A DNA stretch of 64,000 bases from Nitrosospira multiformis (GCF_003050865.1 NZ_QAOK01000006.1:62001-126000), one strand, 5' to 3'. Counted from the first letter of the stretch, positions 9,540 through 20,081 are shown. The notes: a model not told the origin generated them from the letters alone. Numbers and translations are program-made.

Positions 9540-10742
9540 TTACATGGCTTCAAACACCCCTGCTGCACCCATTCCGGTGCCCACGCACATGGTCACCATG
9601 CCATACTTCTGATGGTGTCGGCGCAAGCCATGCAGCAGCGTCGCAACGCGAATAGCGCCGGTCGCCCCCAACGGATGGCCGAGCGCAATGGCTCCGCCGA
9701 GAGGGTTAACCTTCTTCCGGTCCAATCCGAGATCATTGATGACTGCAAGGCTTTGCGCGGCAAAAGCCTCGTTCAGCTCGATCCAGTCGAGATCGTCCTG
9801 TTTCAGGCCCACCTGCTTTAGCACCCTCGGTATTGCCTTCACCGGACCAATGCCCATGATTTCCGGCGGCACGCCCGCTACGGAATAGCCGAGAAAGCGT
9901 CCCATCGGCGTCAGGTTGAACCGCTTCAAAGCGTCTTCGCTTGCCAGCACCACCGCACCTGCGCCGTCGGACATCTGCGAACTGTTGCCCGCTGTCACCG
10001 TACCATGGGCTGCAAAAACCGGCTTGAGCCTGGAAAGAACTTCCGGGTTCGTGCCCGGACGCGGTCCTTCATCGGTATCCCGAACTACTGCCACATCGCG
10101 TATTTCATGGGAAGCAAGATCGGGTCGCTTTTCCACTACAGTATAGGGCGCAATTTCCTGCTCGAATTCCCCCGTCTCGATTGCTTTCAGCGCCCTTGTG
10201 TGGCTCGTCGTCGCAAACTCGTCCTGAGCCTCACGGCTGACCTGCCACCGCTGCGCGACTTTTTCCCCGGTAATACCCATGCCATAGGCGATCGCCACGT
10301 TTTCATCGCGCAGGAATATGGCCGGGTCCAAAGCCGGCTTGTTGCCTGACATCGGTACCATGCTCATGCTCTCGGTGCCGGCCGCTATGATCACATCGGC
10401 CTCTCCCAGCCGGATACGGTCGGCGGCAAGCGCCACGGTCTGCAATCCCGATGCGCAGAAACGGTTCACTGTCATGCCAGGCACGCTGTTCGGCAACCCC
10501 GCCAGCAGAAGCGAGATGCGTGCGACGTTCAATCCCTGCTCCGCCTCCGGCATGGCGCAACCTGCTATCACATCATCGATGGCAGCAGGATCGAGACCTT
10601 CACACTGATTGACGGCAGCCTTCAATACGTGGGCGAGCATGTCGTCGGGTCGCACGGTCTTGAACATTCCGCGCGGCGCCTTCCCTACCGGTGTGCGGAC
10701 GGCAGATACGATGTAAGCTTCCCCGGTTTGCTTCGTTGTCAT
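9540..10742 (-). CDS. fadA: Acetyl-CoA C-acyltransferase (3-ketoacyl-CoA thiolase)
   Basis: This is a 400-residue thiolase with all catalytic motifs. The nucleophile Cys96 is in VNRFCASG, His356 in GHPLGATG, and the second Cys386 in [10 protein letters not shown]. It cleaves 3-ketoacyl-CoA with CoA to release acetyl-CoA, the last step of each beta-oxidation round. It is the final gene of a minus-strand fatty-acid cluster (9540-18351), 163 bp after the FadB-like gene. Confidence 0.95.
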   Translation of the reverse strand: MTTKQTGEAYIVSAVRTPVGKAPRGMFKTVRPDDMLAHVLKAAVNQCEGLDPAAIDDVIAGCAMPEAEQGLNVARISLLLAGLPNSVPGMTVNRFCASGLQTVALAADRIRLGEADVIIAAGTESMSMVPMSGNKPALDPAIFLRDENVAIAYGMGITGEKVAQRWQVSREAQDEFATTSHTRALKAIETGEFEQEIAPYTVVEKRPDLASHEIRDVAVVRDTDEGPRPGTNPEVLSRLKPVFAAHGTVTAGNSSQMSDGAGAVVLASEDALKRFNLTPMGRFLGYSVAGVPPEIMGIGPVKAIPRVLKQVGLKQDDLDWIELNEAFAAQSLAVINDLGLDRKKVNPLGGAIALGHPLGATGAIRVATLLHGLRRHHQKYGMVTMCVGTGMGAAGVFEAM

Positions 10743-10905
10743 GATGAATTTCCTTTACGCTGATTCACAATAAAAACGGTGATGGCTTTGACCGTCTTCG
10801 GTTTCCCTGTCGCACTCATTGAAAACTGGTTTCGTTGCCTTTTTCGTTCTTATCTGCGTTTGTTCTTCCTGATCAGCGGTAAGTCGTTAAATTGCCGAGC
10901 TTTTC

Positions 10906-13470
10906 TCAATTCCTGAGAGGTTTTCCCGTTTTCAAGGTATGCTCGATGCGTGCCTGGGTCTTTTCGGTTGCCAGCAGCTCGATAAACGCATCCCGTTCGA
11001 GTTCCAGGAACCATTCCTCATCGACCAGGCTTCCAGGCGTGAGTTCTCCGCCGCACATCACAGAGGCAATCCTTGTGCCGATCAGAAAGTCATGATCCGA
11101 GATAAAGTTGCCTTCGTGCATGTTGACCAGCATGCCTTTGATGTTCGCGATGCCGGTGGCGCCGGCAACGGGGATACGGCGCGCTCTCAGCGGAGGGCGA
11201 TAGCCCGCGTCCGCCATTGCCATCGCTAGCGCCTTGGCAATATAAAGCAGTTCAAACCGGTTCATCACGATTTCGTCAGCACGTCGCAGATACCCCAGCT
11301 CTTTGGCTTCCTCCGCACTTTTCGACACTTGCGCCGTTGCCACGCTTTGAAAGTAATTTTTCAGTACGGGAAAAGGATCACCGTCTGTCGCCTCCTGCGC
11401 TGCGCGCAACGCCAGCTCCTTGCAGCCTCCTCCCGCTGGCAGCAATCCCACGCCCGCTTCCACCAGTCCGATATAACTCTCCAAGGTAGCGACCGCACGA
11501 TCACAATGCATGACGAATTCGCAACCGCCTCCCAGCGCAAGTCCATCCACTGCCGCTACCGTGGGAATCGTCGAATAGCGCAACGCCTGTGAAGTCTGCT
11601 GGAATTGCGCAATCATGGCTTCCACTTCCGCCAGCTTTCCCGCCATCAAGGCATCCGCAAGATTGAGCTTGCGGGCGGCTTTGAGTACGGCGGATTGTGC
11701 CGTTTTCTTGAATTTCTTCGCCAGTACGTTGAGGGCTGAAGGAGGTTCTTCATTCTTAAAGCGCTCGGTTGCCTTCTTCAGGTTGGCGCCGACAGAAAAG
11801 GGAGGCTCGGTCTGCCAGATTATCAGGGCGCGCCAGTTACGCTCAGCTTCGTCTAGGGCCTGCTGAATTCCATCCAGCACGTCACTGCCGATGGTGTGCA
11901 TCTTGCTCTTGAAGCTGAGTATGGCAATGCCGTCATCGCCCTTTTCCGTGCGGCCACCTGCTTCAGGCTTTTCCGGCATGCACCACATCCGCACCGCCTG
12001 GGTTTCAAATACGGTCTGGCCATACTGCGGCTCTTCGCTCAGCAGCCGGTCGGGGAACAGTTGCCGCCGGTATACCGGTAGCGAGGAGCGTGGCCGAAAG
12101 CTCTTGCTGGAAGGCGCATAAGAGCCTGGCTTCCTGTGTACTCCCTGTATGTCCGCGTTGACTGCCTGCGCCGGACTTTGCCCCAATTTGTGCACCCACT
12201 CCGGCAATGAAGCATTGCTCATACTTTTTCCAGCGGCGATATCTTCGCTGATCCATCCGCTGATCTCGCCCCATCCGGCGGCCTGCCAGGTTTCAAACGG
12301 TCCCTGCGTCCAGCCGAAGCCCCAGCGCATGGCAAAATCGAGGTCACGGGCATTGTCCGCTATTTCCTCGAGATGCACCGCGCAGTAATGAAACAGGTCG
12401 CGGAACACCGCCCACAGGAACTGGGCTTGTGGATGAGGACTCGCGCGCAGTGCACCCAGTTTGCCGGCAGGACTTTTGTCTTTGAGCAGTTCCGCTATGT
12501 CATCCTCCGCCTTGCCCGCCGAGAGCACATATTCGTTTCGCGCAATATCCAGTACGTGAATGTCCTTGCCTGTTTTCTGATATACACCGCGCTTTGCCTT
12601 CTGACCTAGCGCGCCTTTATCTATCAGGGCTTGCAACCAGGGTGGCACTGCATAGTATTCGTGCCAGGGGTCGTCTGGCAGCATTTCGCGCATGGTATTG
12701 ATCACATGGGCAAGAATATCCAGTCCTACCAGATCGGCCGTACGGAAAGTCGCGCTTTTCGGGCGCCCAATGAGGGAACCGGTCAAAGCATCCACCACGT
12801 CGAATCCAAGTCTGAACTCGCTTGCGTGATGCATGGTGGCGAGCATGGAAAATACACCAATCCGGTTGGCAATAAAATTGGGCGTATCTTTCGCGCGGAC
12901 GACACCCTTGCCCAGGTAAGTAACCAGGAAGGCTTCCAGGTCGTCGAGCATGGCGCTATCACTGGTTGTACAGGGTATCAATTCCACCAGGTGCATGTAG
13001 CGCGGCGGATTGAAAAAATGGATACCGCAGAAACGGTGGCGCAGGGTTTCCGGGAACACCTGCGCCAGTTGATTGATGGACAGTCCCGATGTGTTGCTGG
13101 CAAAAACTGTGCGTTCCCCCAGATACGGCGCTATTTTTGCGTACAGCCCCGTTTTCAGATCCATGCGCTCCGCAATTGCTTCGATTACGAGATCGCACTC
13201 CCCGAGCAGCTCAAGGTTCTGGTCGTAGTTCGCAGGCTGTATGAATGTTGCTCTGGCTGTGCTCGACAGAGGTTGGGGGTCCTGCTTTTTAAGATTTTCG
13301 ATGGCCTTGACTACATTCGCATTGGGATCCTCTCCGGCGGAAAGCTCGAACAAAAGGGTTTCGACATTCGCATTGATCAGATGTGCCGCAATCTGCGCTC
13401 CCATGACTCCTGCGCCGAGAACCGCTGCCTTGCGCACGGTGAATCCAGAATTATTCACTTTTGCCTCCAA
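10906..13470 (-). CDS. 3-hydroxyacyl-CoA dehydrogenase / enoyl-CoA hydratase fusion (FadB-like)
   Basis: An 854-residue bifunctional protein. The N-terminal NAD-binding motif GAGVMG is at residues 19-24, and the 3HCDH domain runs to roughly residue 480. A crotonase domain follows in the C-terminal half, with ALGGGCEFVMHCDRA and the oxyanion/glutamate region GLVEAGVGLLPAGGG. This order (dehydrogenase first) is the reverse of E. coli FadB and is typical of betaproteobacterial and Bacillus FadN-type enzymes. It performs hydration and NAD-dependent oxidation in beta-oxidation, between FadE and the thiolase. Confidence 0.93.
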   Translation of the reverse strand: MEAKVNNSGFTVRKAAVLGAGVMGAQIAAHLINANVETLLFELSAGEDPNANVVKAIENLKKQDPQPLSSTARATFIQPANYDQNLELLGECDLVIEAIAERMDLKTGLYAKIAPYLGERTVFASNTSGLSINQLAQVFPETLRHRFCGIHFFNPPRYMHLVELIPCTTSDSAMLDDLEAFLVTYLGKGVVRAKDTPNFIANRIGVFSMLATMHHASEFRLGFDVVDALTGSLIGRPKSATFRTADLVGLDILAHVINTMREMLPDDPWHEYYAVPPWLQALIDKGALGQKAKRGVYQKTGKDIHVLDIARNEYVLSAGKAEDDIAELLKDKSPAGKLGALRASPHPQAQFLWAVFRDLFHYCAVHLEEIADNARDLDFAMRWGFGWTQGPFETWQAAGWGEISGWISEDIAAGKSMSNASLPEWVHKLGQSPAQAVNADIQGVHRKPGSYAPSSKSFRPRSSLPVYRRQLFPDRLLSEEPQYGQTVFETQAVRMWCMPEKPEAGGRTEKGDDGIAILSFKSKMHTIGSDVLDGIQQALDEAERNWRALIIWQTEPPFSVGANLKKATERFKNEEPPSALNVLAKKFKKTAQSAVLKAARKLNLADALMAGKLAEVEAMIAQFQQTSQALRYSTIPTVAAVDGLALGGGCEFVMHCDRAVATLESYIGLVEAGVGLLPAGGGCKELALRAAQEATDGDPFPVLKNYFQSVATAQVSKSAEEAKELGYLRRADEIVMNRFELLYIAKALAMAMADAGYRPPLRARRIPVAGATGIANIKGMLVNMHEGNFISDHDFLIGTRIASVMCGGELTPGSLVDEEWFLELERDAFIELLATEKTQARIEHTLKTGKPLRN

Positions 13471-13485
13471 TACGATATGTCCACA

Positions 13486-13905
13486 TCACCCGGGAGGAAC
13501 CACGCGCGGCTTGCGATGCTCATCGACCGCAACATAGGTTAGCACTGCTTCCGTCACCCGATAGCATATTTCCTTGTCGCCCTGCCGTAATCCGCGCTGC
13601 GCATACACGACCACATCCACTGTAATGGAAGTCCGCCCAATCCGGACGATATTGGCATAGAAGCTTACGACATCGCCGACGAATACCGGTTGCTTGAATA
13701 CGAAGGAATTCACGGCCACGGTTACGACGCGACCGCGAGCCCGGCGGATGGCGGGAAGGCTGCCGGCAATATCCACTTGCGCCATGATCCAGCCCCCGAA
13801 TACGTCTCCCGCATAATTCGTATCCGTAGGCATCGGCACCAACCGCAACACCGGGTCGGAATCCTCAGGCAGCGATACCTGAGATTCAGCGTCACTGTCT
13901 GTCAT
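13486..13905 (-). CDS. Hotdog-fold acyl-CoA thioesterase (YciA-like)
   Basis: This 139-residue hotdog-fold protein has the YciA/BACH signature TNYAGDVFGGWIMAQVDIAG, whose Asp is the catalytic residue in this family, and VNSFVFKQPVFVGDVV. Such enzymes hydrolyse acyl-CoA to free acid and CoA. In a beta-oxidation cluster they could relieve CoA sequestration. It sits 15 bp upstream of the FadB-like gene on the same strand, so it is probably in the same operon. Confidence 0.9.
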   Translation of the reverse strand: MTDSDAESQVSLPEDSDPVLRLVPMPTDTNYAGDVFGGWIMAQVDIAGSLPAIRRARGRVVTVAVNSFVFKQPVFVGDVVSFYANIVRIGRTSITVDVVVYAQRGLRQGDKEICYRVTEAVLTYVAVDEHRKPRVVPPG

Positions 13906-14003
13906 TTTTCATGATTTCACAGGATAAGGTATACGCTGGAGGGAAGCAGATTCAACTACTCACTCTACCGCGAATTTCGACATGACAGGCAATGATCTGC
14001 TCA

Positions 14004-16007
14004 TTACTTCATGTAGAGCCTGTCCACCTCGCTTTTGTAGTGGTTCTGCACATAAACGCGCCGCAGTTTCAACGTCGGGGTCAACATCTGGTTCTCGACT
14101 GTCCACGGCTCGGTCACCACGGCAACGCGATATATCCTGGCATAACCCGGAAATCCTTTGATCTGATAAGCGATTCGTTCCAGCAGGATTTCTTCGAACT
14201 TCGGATCGCCCGCCAGACGGCGCCAGTTCCGATCGAGATGGTATTCGTCTGCCATGCTTTCCCAATTTCCGGAATTGAGAACTGCCAGCACCGCTAAATG
14301 AGGACGTCCCTCGCCAACCACTATGACCTGTTCAAATAACGGATCGCGCAGAATCGCTGCTTCCATGTTGGCAGGCGGGATTTTTTCTCCGGTGGACATG
14401 ACAATGATTTCCTTCACCCGACCGGTAATGGTGATATGCCCGGACCCGTCGATTTCCGCGATATCGCCCGAATTGAGCCAGCCGTCCGGAGTCATTACCG
14501 CTCGCGTGGCCTCCTCATCGTTCCAGTAACCGAGCATGACGTTGGGTCCGCGAATAAGCAGGGCATTCTGCTCGCCGAGCTTCACCTCCACCCCTGGAAT
14601 AGGCCGTCCGACACTTGCCGGAGCATTGTCCTCAATCGTATTGCAGCAAACGACCGGGCTGCTTTCCGTCATGCCGTAGCCCTGGAGGATGGGCAGGCCC
14701 AGGCCGATAAATATGCGGGAAACATCGCTTGACAATGCAGCACCGCCACTCATCGCTGCGCGCAGCCGCCCTCCCAGTTTGCTCATCACCTTCTTTGCCA
14801 CCAGTATTTCCAGCAATGGCCACAACGCATGGGAAAAATGCTTCTCGGCGCGCCCCTGCTGATACTCGAACCGGTTGTACCCGATCTCGACTGCAAGGTC
14901 GAACAGCCTGCGGCTCAGCAGGGAGCCCTCCGCCAGCCTGGCGCGAATGCCGGCATATACGCGCTCATAGATTCGGGGCACCGAAACGAGGATGGTCGGC
15001 CGGATGATCAGCAGGTCCTCCTGCAACTGGGGAATCGAGCGCGCATACGCCACTGTCGAACCCCGCATCATCGGCACATAATAACCGGCAGTTCGCTCAA
15101 ACGTGTGGGACAACGGCAAAAAGGAGAGCAGCACATCGCTTTCTTGGATCGGCACGACCTGCAGGCAGCTATACGCATTGGTCAGTATATTATGATGACT
15201 GAGCATCACCCCCTTGGGGGGCCCGGATGTGCCCGATGTATAAATGATGGTAGCCAACTGATGCGGGTCACGAGCGAGGACACGGCTTAGCGCGACTTCT
15301 TCCGAAGCTTGATGGTCCGGCTCCGCGGGAAGCTGATAGACGGGTTCCACGCTTGGGAATGCTTGCGGCGACTCGGCCGGCCTCTCGCCGGGGAACCACT
15401 CTGGCAGCCAGTCATGCAGTGCAAGTACGAGCTCGTTCCCTGCTCTATGACCCTGCCTGACACTGCCCTGGATAATAATGACGCGCACAAGCCCAGCGAT
15501 CTGATCCCGCCCTTCGGAGAAAGCGAGCCACTGCCCCAGTTCTTCCAGCAGAAGTATCTTGACGCCTGCATCCTGAAGGATATAGGCCGCATTATCCGGG
15601 CGATCAGTGGGATAGAGCGGCACTACCACCAGCCCGAGCCTCAGCGCAGCCTGTTCGAACATTACCCATTCCGGGCAGTTTCTTAACATTATCCCAACGC
15701 GGTCACCCGGTCTGAGCTTTTCCTTCGATAGCGCAATCACCCAGTGTGCAATGCGCTCATCCATTCGCGACCAGGTAAGGTCACGCCATTTGCCGCTCGA
15801 GCGGTCATAATCCCGATAGGCTATCGCTTCGGGCGTGCGGCGTACCCGCTCTCGGAACAATCCATCGAGAGTTCCCGCGATTTCCACCGAAATGAGGCCC
15901 GCCATGTTCTGCCTTCCAGATGTTGTAGGGATTTCCGCTTCGCTTGGCGTTGCTGCCGGAGATAACGCCGCTCGAACCTGCTGCCGGCTGGCGGAGGCAT
16001 TGTTCAT
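14004..16007 (-). CDS. Long-chain fatty-acid--CoA ligase (AMP-forming)
   Basis: The ATG at 16007 (MNNASASR) is preferred because it lies just past the fadE stop at 16015; a longer frame to 16082 would overlap fadE. The 667-residue protein has the AMP-binding P-loop motif IIYTSGTSGPPKGVMLSH, GYGMTESSPVV and the hinge/adenylate motif SGDIAEIDGSG. It matches the FadD15-like long-chain ligases that activate fatty acids with ATP and CoA. It is 7 bp downstream of fadE, consistent with co-transcription. Confidence 0.93.
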   Translation of the reverse strand: MNNASASRQQVRAALSPAATPSEAEIPTTSGRQNMAGLISVEIAGTLDGLFRERVRRTPEAIAYRDYDRSSGKWRDLTWSRMDERIAHWVIALSKEKLRPGDRVGIMLRNCPEWVMFEQAALRLGLVVVPLYPTDRPDNAAYILQDAGVKILLLEELGQWLAFSEGRDQIAGLVRVIIIQGSVRQGHRAGNELVLALHDWLPEWFPGERPAESPQAFPSVEPVYQLPAEPDHQASEEVALSRVLARDPHQLATIIYTSGTSGPPKGVMLSHHNILTNAYSCLQVVPIQESDVLLSFLPLSHTFERTAGYYVPMMRGSTVAYARSIPQLQEDLLIIRPTILVSVPRIYERVYAGIRARLAEGSLLSRRLFDLAVEIGYNRFEYQQGRAEKHFSHALWPLLEILVAKKVMSKLGGRLRAAMSGGAALSSDVSRIFIGLGLPILQGYGMTESSPVVCCNTIEDNAPASVGRPIPGVEVKLGEQNALLIRGPNVMLGYWNDEEATRAVMTPDGWLNSGDIAEIDGSGHITITGRVKEIIVMSTGEKIPPANMEAAILRDPLFEQVIVVGEGRPHLAVLAVLNSGNWESMADEYHLDRNWRRLAGDPKFEEILLERIAYQIKGFPGYARIYRVAVVTEPWTVENQMLTPTLKLRRVYVQNHYKSEVDRLYMK

Positions 16008-16014
16008 ATATTGC

Positions 16015-18351
16015 TCATGCGTTGATTGGCGAAGCAGCTTCAGTTGTCTTCGAGCTGGAGCCAAAGTCAGAAGGAAAATCATCTACCATGATCACGCGGC
16101 GGCGCAAGTCTCCCATTTTTTTCAATATCTCCAGTTCCGTAGACGTAATGATTCTTTGCTTGAGGGCAACCTCGATACTCTCTTCTTCCTGCGCGGGAAT
16201 CTGCCCGCTCTTTATCGCCGTACGCAACTTGGCTTCTGTTGCTTCACAGGACACTGCGCGCTCCAGTGCCTGTTCCAGAATATTCAGCGGCTCGTCTTTG
16301 GCTGGGGGTATGTAAATACCGGCAGTGAGGCGATCACGTGCTTCGCCAGGCGCCAGCATCAATTTTGCAATTTTGTGCTCCAGTTCGTCCGGGGGCGGAG
16401 AGAACGGTTTGCCCAGCGGAAACACCATGAATCGCAGTACGCGCCGTGTAAATCCGGTAGCGGGAAAATTATCCAGTACCCCATCGAATGCCTGTTGCAC
16501 GTGATACAACGCATCCTGCATGCACCAATGCAGCAGCGGCAGGTCAGAAGGGGGTTGGTGATCGTCCTTGAAGCGTTTCAGCACAGCGGAGCATAAATAG
16601 AGAAGGCTTAGAATATCGCCCAGGCGCGCAGACAAACGCTCCCTGCGTTTGAGCGCCCCGCCCAGAACCAGAAGGGAGATATCGGCGAGAAAGGCGAAGG
16701 AGGCCGAGCAACGCGTCAGCTGGCTGTAGTAGCCGTGTACTTCCGGATCTGTGTTGAGCGGCGCCTTCGCCAGCTTGCCGCTGGTAAGCCCGTGCATGAG
16801 CGACCGTAAGCCATTGCCGACCGTAAAGACAAAATGCCTGGCCAGAGCCTTGTCGAATTCCACCAGCCCCCGCTTCGTGTCGGAATCCCCCGCGGCACGG
16901 ATTTCCTTCAACAGATACGGATGGCAACGTATCGCGCCCTGACCGAAAATGATCAGGTTTCGAGTGAGGATGTTGGCGCCTTCCACAGTGATGCTGACGG
17001 GAATCTGCTGATAGCTGCGTCCCAGGTGATTGCCGGGTCCCAGACAGATGCCTTTGCCTCCATGCACATCCATTGCATCGTTGATCACCTCGCGTCCCCG
17101 CTCAGTGAGATGGTATTTGACAATGGCAGAGATCACGGAAGGCTTTTCCCCGAGATCCACTGCCCCCGCAGTCATCATTCGCGCCGCATCCATCATGTAG
17201 GTATGGCCCCCGATGCGTGCAAGCGCTTCTTCAACACCCTCAAAAAATCCGATAGGCTGCTTGAACTGCACGCGCACTCTGCTGTAAGCGCCCGTTGCGC
17301 GTGCGGCCAGCTTGGCTCCTCCGGTGCTCGTGGCGGGCAGAGAGATGGAGCGGCCCACCGCAAGGCAGTTCATCAGCATGCGCCAGCCCCGGCCTACTCC
17401 TTCGATTCCTCCTATCACATACTCCATGGGTATGAAAACGTCTTTTCCCGAATTGGGCCCGTTCTGAAAGGCGGCATCGAGTGGAAAATGGCGGCGACCG
17501 ATTTCAACACCCGGCGTGTCAGTGGGAATCAGCGCCAGAGTGATGCCAAGATCCTTCTGGCCACCCAGAAGTCCATCCGGATCATGGAGCTTGAATGCAA
17601 GTCCGAGGAGGGTCGCGACCGGACCGAGCGTGATGTAGCGCTTCTCCCAGGTCACGCGCATGCCCAGCACCTTCTCATTACCCTTGAATGTGCCATAACA
17701 TATGATGGCCGAATCGGGAATGGCGCTTGCATCCGAACCTGCTTCAGGTCCGGTGAGCGCGAAACATGGCACCTCCAATCCTTTCGCGAGCCGTGGAAGA
17801 TAGTAATTCTTCTGCTCTTCCGTGCCATATTGCAGCAGCAGTTCAGCAGGGCCCAGCGAATTTGGCACCATTACGGTCACTGCCGCGGTGCCGCTGCGTG
17901 AACTGATTTTCATGACCACCTCGGAGTGCGCCAACGCGGAAAAGCCGAGCCCCCCGTACTCCCTGGGAATAATCATGCCAAAAAACCCCTGGTCCTTGAT
18001 GAACTGCCATACATGGGGCGGCAGATCATGCAGTTCCCATGTGATCTGCCATTCGTCCAGCATCGCGCACAGTTCTTCCACAGGGCCATCCAGAAAGGCT
18101 TTTTCTTCCGCCTCCAGCTTGGGCTTGGGGAATGCCAGCAGCTTGTTCCAGTCCGGCCTGCCGCCGAACAGCTCTGCCTCCCACCATACCGTGCCCGCAT
18201 CCAGCGCTTCCTGCTCGGTTTGCGAGATAGGGGGCAGAATCTTACGGAAGATTTTCAGCAGGCGGCTGGAAATGAGGATGCGACGCACCTGCGGTACGAA
18301 AATGATAACGCTGGCAACTAAAATCAGCGTCAGAAGCAGAAATGAGATCAA
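16015..18351 (-). CDS. fadE: Acyl-CoA dehydrogenase FadE
   Basis: A 778-residue FadE-type dehydrogenase, close to the ~814 residues of E. coli FadE. It begins with one or two membrane segments (residues 1-25), then the dehydrogenase body with IIPREYGGLGFSALAHSEVV and the flavin/substrate motif CFALTGPEAGSDA. The C-terminal DUF1974 extension is typical of FadE. It catalyses the first oxidation of acyl-CoA using FAD. It is the first gene of the minus-strand fatty-acid cluster. Confidence 0.95.
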   Translation of the reverse strand: MISFLLLTLILVASVIIFVPQVRRILISSRLLKIFRKILPPISQTEQEALDAGTVWWEAELFGGRPDWNKLLAFPKPKLEAEEKAFLDGPVEELCAMLDEWQITWELHDLPPHVWQFIKDQGFFGMIIPREYGGLGFSALAHSEVVMKISSRSGTAAVTVMVPNSLGPAELLLQYGTEEQKNYYLPRLAKGLEVPCFALTGPEAGSDASAIPDSAIICYGTFKGNEKVLGMRVTWEKRYITLGPVATLLGLAFKLHDPDGLLGGQKDLGITLALIPTDTPGVEIGRRHFPLDAAFQNGPNSGKDVFIPMEYVIGGIEGVGRGWRMLMNCLAVGRSISLPATSTGGAKLAARATGAYSRVRVQFKQPIGFFEGVEEALARIGGHTYMMDAARMMTAGAVDLGEKPSVISAIVKYHLTERGREVINDAMDVHGGKGICLGPGNHLGRSYQQIPVSITVEGANILTRNLIIFGQGAIRCHPYLLKEIRAAGDSDTKRGLVEFDKALARHFVFTVGNGLRSLMHGLTSGKLAKAPLNTDPEVHGYYSQLTRCSASFAFLADISLLVLGGALKRRERLSARLGDILSLLYLCSAVLKRFKDDHQPPSDLPLLHWCMQDALYHVQQAFDGVLDNFPATGFTRRVLRFMVFPLGKPFSPPPDELEHKIAKLMLAPGEARDRLTAGIYIPPAKDEPLNILEQALERAVSCEATEAKLRTAIKSGQIPAQEEESIEVALKQRIITSTELEILKKMGDLRRRVIMVDDFPSDFGSSSKTTEAASPINA

Positions 18352-18416
18352 GGTAATTTTCCTTGGTAGGTTTGTGACACCTGTAAAAAGCCGACTCTAT
18401 ATACTGGTACGGCTTC

Positions 18417-18779
18417 TCAGCCGTCAGCCGGAGGGGGAGTGCCGCGGACATTCATCTTGTTATCCACTTTCTTCACTCCTTCAACCATCCATGCGAGCAT
18501 GTTGACACGATCCAGTTGAGCCTGATTATCCACAAAACCGCTCAGCATTATCGTTCCGTTGTGCGCTTCCACCCGGACGTCGAGATGCCGGACCTCCGGA
18601 TCCGCCTTCAAGGCGCCCTGTATCGAACTATTGAGCGTGCTATCATCCACAACCGCCTGGGGGTCCGGGATCTTCCATGATTCATGCACCTTCTCTTCTT
18701 TTCCGCAACTCGTCAGGGAGAGGGCGCCTGCGAGGGCAACGGCTAAAACTACGACTACGGGTTTATATCTATCGATCAT
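18417..18779 (-). CDS. BON-domain lipoprotein
   Basis: The start at 18779 (MIDRYKPV) gives a 120-residue lipoprotein with lipobox SLTSC at about residues 14-18. A longer frame to 18827 adds 16 residues that do not fit a signal peptide. After the acylated Cys comes one BON domain: VDDSTLNSSIQGALKADPEV, then VEAHNGTIMLSGFVDNQAQ. BON domains bind phospholipid and occur in envelope-stress lipoproteins such as OsmY and DolP. It lies between miaA and fadE on the same strand but has its own gap on both sides. Confidence 0.88.
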   Translation of the reverse strand: MIDRYKPVVVVLAVALAGALSLTSCGKEEKVHESWKIPDPQAVVDDSTLNSSIQGALKADPEVRHLDVRVEAHNGTIMLSGFVDNQAQLDRVNMLAWMVEGVKKVDNKMNVRGTPPPADG

Positions 18780-18838
18780 TTTATTTTTCCTGGTCAGAAT
18801 AAAAAATCCCAATCTCGCGCTGATCAAATAATTACCGA

Positions 18839-19951
18839 TTATGAAACCTCTGTAAACTTCAATCCAGTGTTGAGGAGGTATGTTTTCACCTGCTCAGGCA
18901 GATTTTCTTCCAGGCAGTCGAATTCTCTGCTTTCTTTCATGGAACGAAGCCAGGTGAGTTGGCGTTTCGCCAATTGCCGGGTTGCGGCTAATGCCATTTC
19001 CCGCATTCGCGCTGCGTCGATTGCCTTTTCCAGATGCATCCATACCTGCCGGTAACCCACGCACCGCATCGAAGGGTTTTCGTCGCTCAGATAGAATTTA
19101 TCACGGATCGCGCGCACCTCATCAATTAATCCATGCTTCAGCATCTGCTCGAAGCGGCGTGCGATGCGCTGGTGCAGCACCTGACGGTTGCCGGGAACGA
19201 GCGCTATCTTGACCACCTCGTAGGGTAGTGAAACATTTTTTGGCTTGCCCAGTGTTTCCGACATGGGTTTACCGGTCAGATAAAACACTTCCAGGGCACG
19301 CTGTATGCGTTGACTGTCGGTTGGTTTGATGCGTTCCGCGCTGACGGGATCAAGCCGGAACAATTCCTGGTGCATCGCAGGCCAGCTGCTTTTCCGGGCT
19401 TTAGCTTCAATCGCAGCACGCATGCCCCTGTCCGCGGAAGGAAGTTCCGAAAGCCCCTCAAGGAGCGTCTTGAAATAGAGCATCGTGCCGCCTGCCAGAA
19501 GCGGAATATTGCCCCGGTCCGCGATCTGCCGCATCGTGCACAGTGCATCAGTGCGGAACCGGGCAGCAGAATAATGCTCATGCGGATCGATCAGATCGAT
19601 GAGATGATGAGGCGTGGCCGTCAGCGCTTCTGCGCCTGGTTTCGCGGTGCCGATATTCATGTGGCGATAGACCTGGGCCGAATCCACGCTGATAATCTCC
19701 ACCGGAAGATAACGTGCGATATGCAGCGCGAGTCCGCTTTTCCCGCTTGCCGTCGGTCCCATCAGAAAAATCGCAGGCGGATAGGGGGAATAGGTTGCTT
19801 TCTTTTCATTCCGGATTCTTCTGCCCTGTTCTGTCACGGTAGCCGGAAAGAGTCTATGCCTATGGTAGTTGCGTGCGTCGCGGATTAACTTCTGTATTTT
19901 CGCCCAAGCGCTTCGAACGGTTCCCAGTTTGCGTCGCGAGTGGGCCGGCAT
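18839..19951 (-). CDS. miaA: tRNA dimethylallyltransferase
   Basis: MiaA attaches an isoprenoid group to A37 of tRNAs reading UNN codons. The P-loop FLMGPTASGKS is followed by DSAQVYRHMNIGTAKP (the DSxQxYr motif) and GGTMLYFKTLLEGLS. The ATG at 19951 gives 370 residues with a 50-residue lead unusual for the family. An in-frame GTG at 19837 would give a lead of normal length and is an equally plausible start. Confidence 0.93.
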   Translation of the reverse strand: MPAHSRRKLGTVRSAWAKIQKLIRDARNYHRHRLFPATVTEQGRRIRNEKKATYSPYPPAIFLMGPTASGKSGLALHIARYLPVEIISVDSAQVYRHMNIGTAKPGAEALTATPHHLIDLIDPHEHYSAARFRTDALCTMRQIADRGNIPLLAGGTMLYFKTLLEGLSELPSADRGMRAAIEAKARKSSWPAMHQELFRLDPVSAERIKPTDSQRIQRALEVFYLTGKPMSETLGKPKNVSLPYEVVKIALVPGNRQVLHQRIARRFEQMLKHGLIDEVRAIRDKFYLSDENPSMRCVGYRQVWMHLEKAIDAARMREMALAATRQLAKRQLTWLRSMKESREFDCLEENLPEQVKTYLLNTGLKFTEVS

Positions 19952-19995
19952 TGAAATCTGTTTTATTCAAGGGATTAAACGCGATATTCGATTGA

Positions 19996-20025
19996 ATGAC
20001 AAGCATTGGTTTTTTCGGTTAGAAT
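19996..20025 (+). promoter_or_regulatory. Candidate sigma-70 promoter for DAHP synthase
   Basis: ATGACA (19996-20001) and TAGAAT (20020-20025) are separated by 18 bp, each one mismatch from consensus. The aroF/G-type gene starts 57 bp further on. A GCGCG/CGCGC stem lies in the leader. Confidence 0.45.
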
Positions 20026-20081
20026 CCGTTCCTTGACCGGCGCGTCCAAGCTCGCGCGTTTGCCCAAACCAATTCTATTTT

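Noticed and set aside
16834-17901. 355-residue plus-strand frame opposite fadE
   Set aside because: Shadow of fadE, with shadow-like composition.
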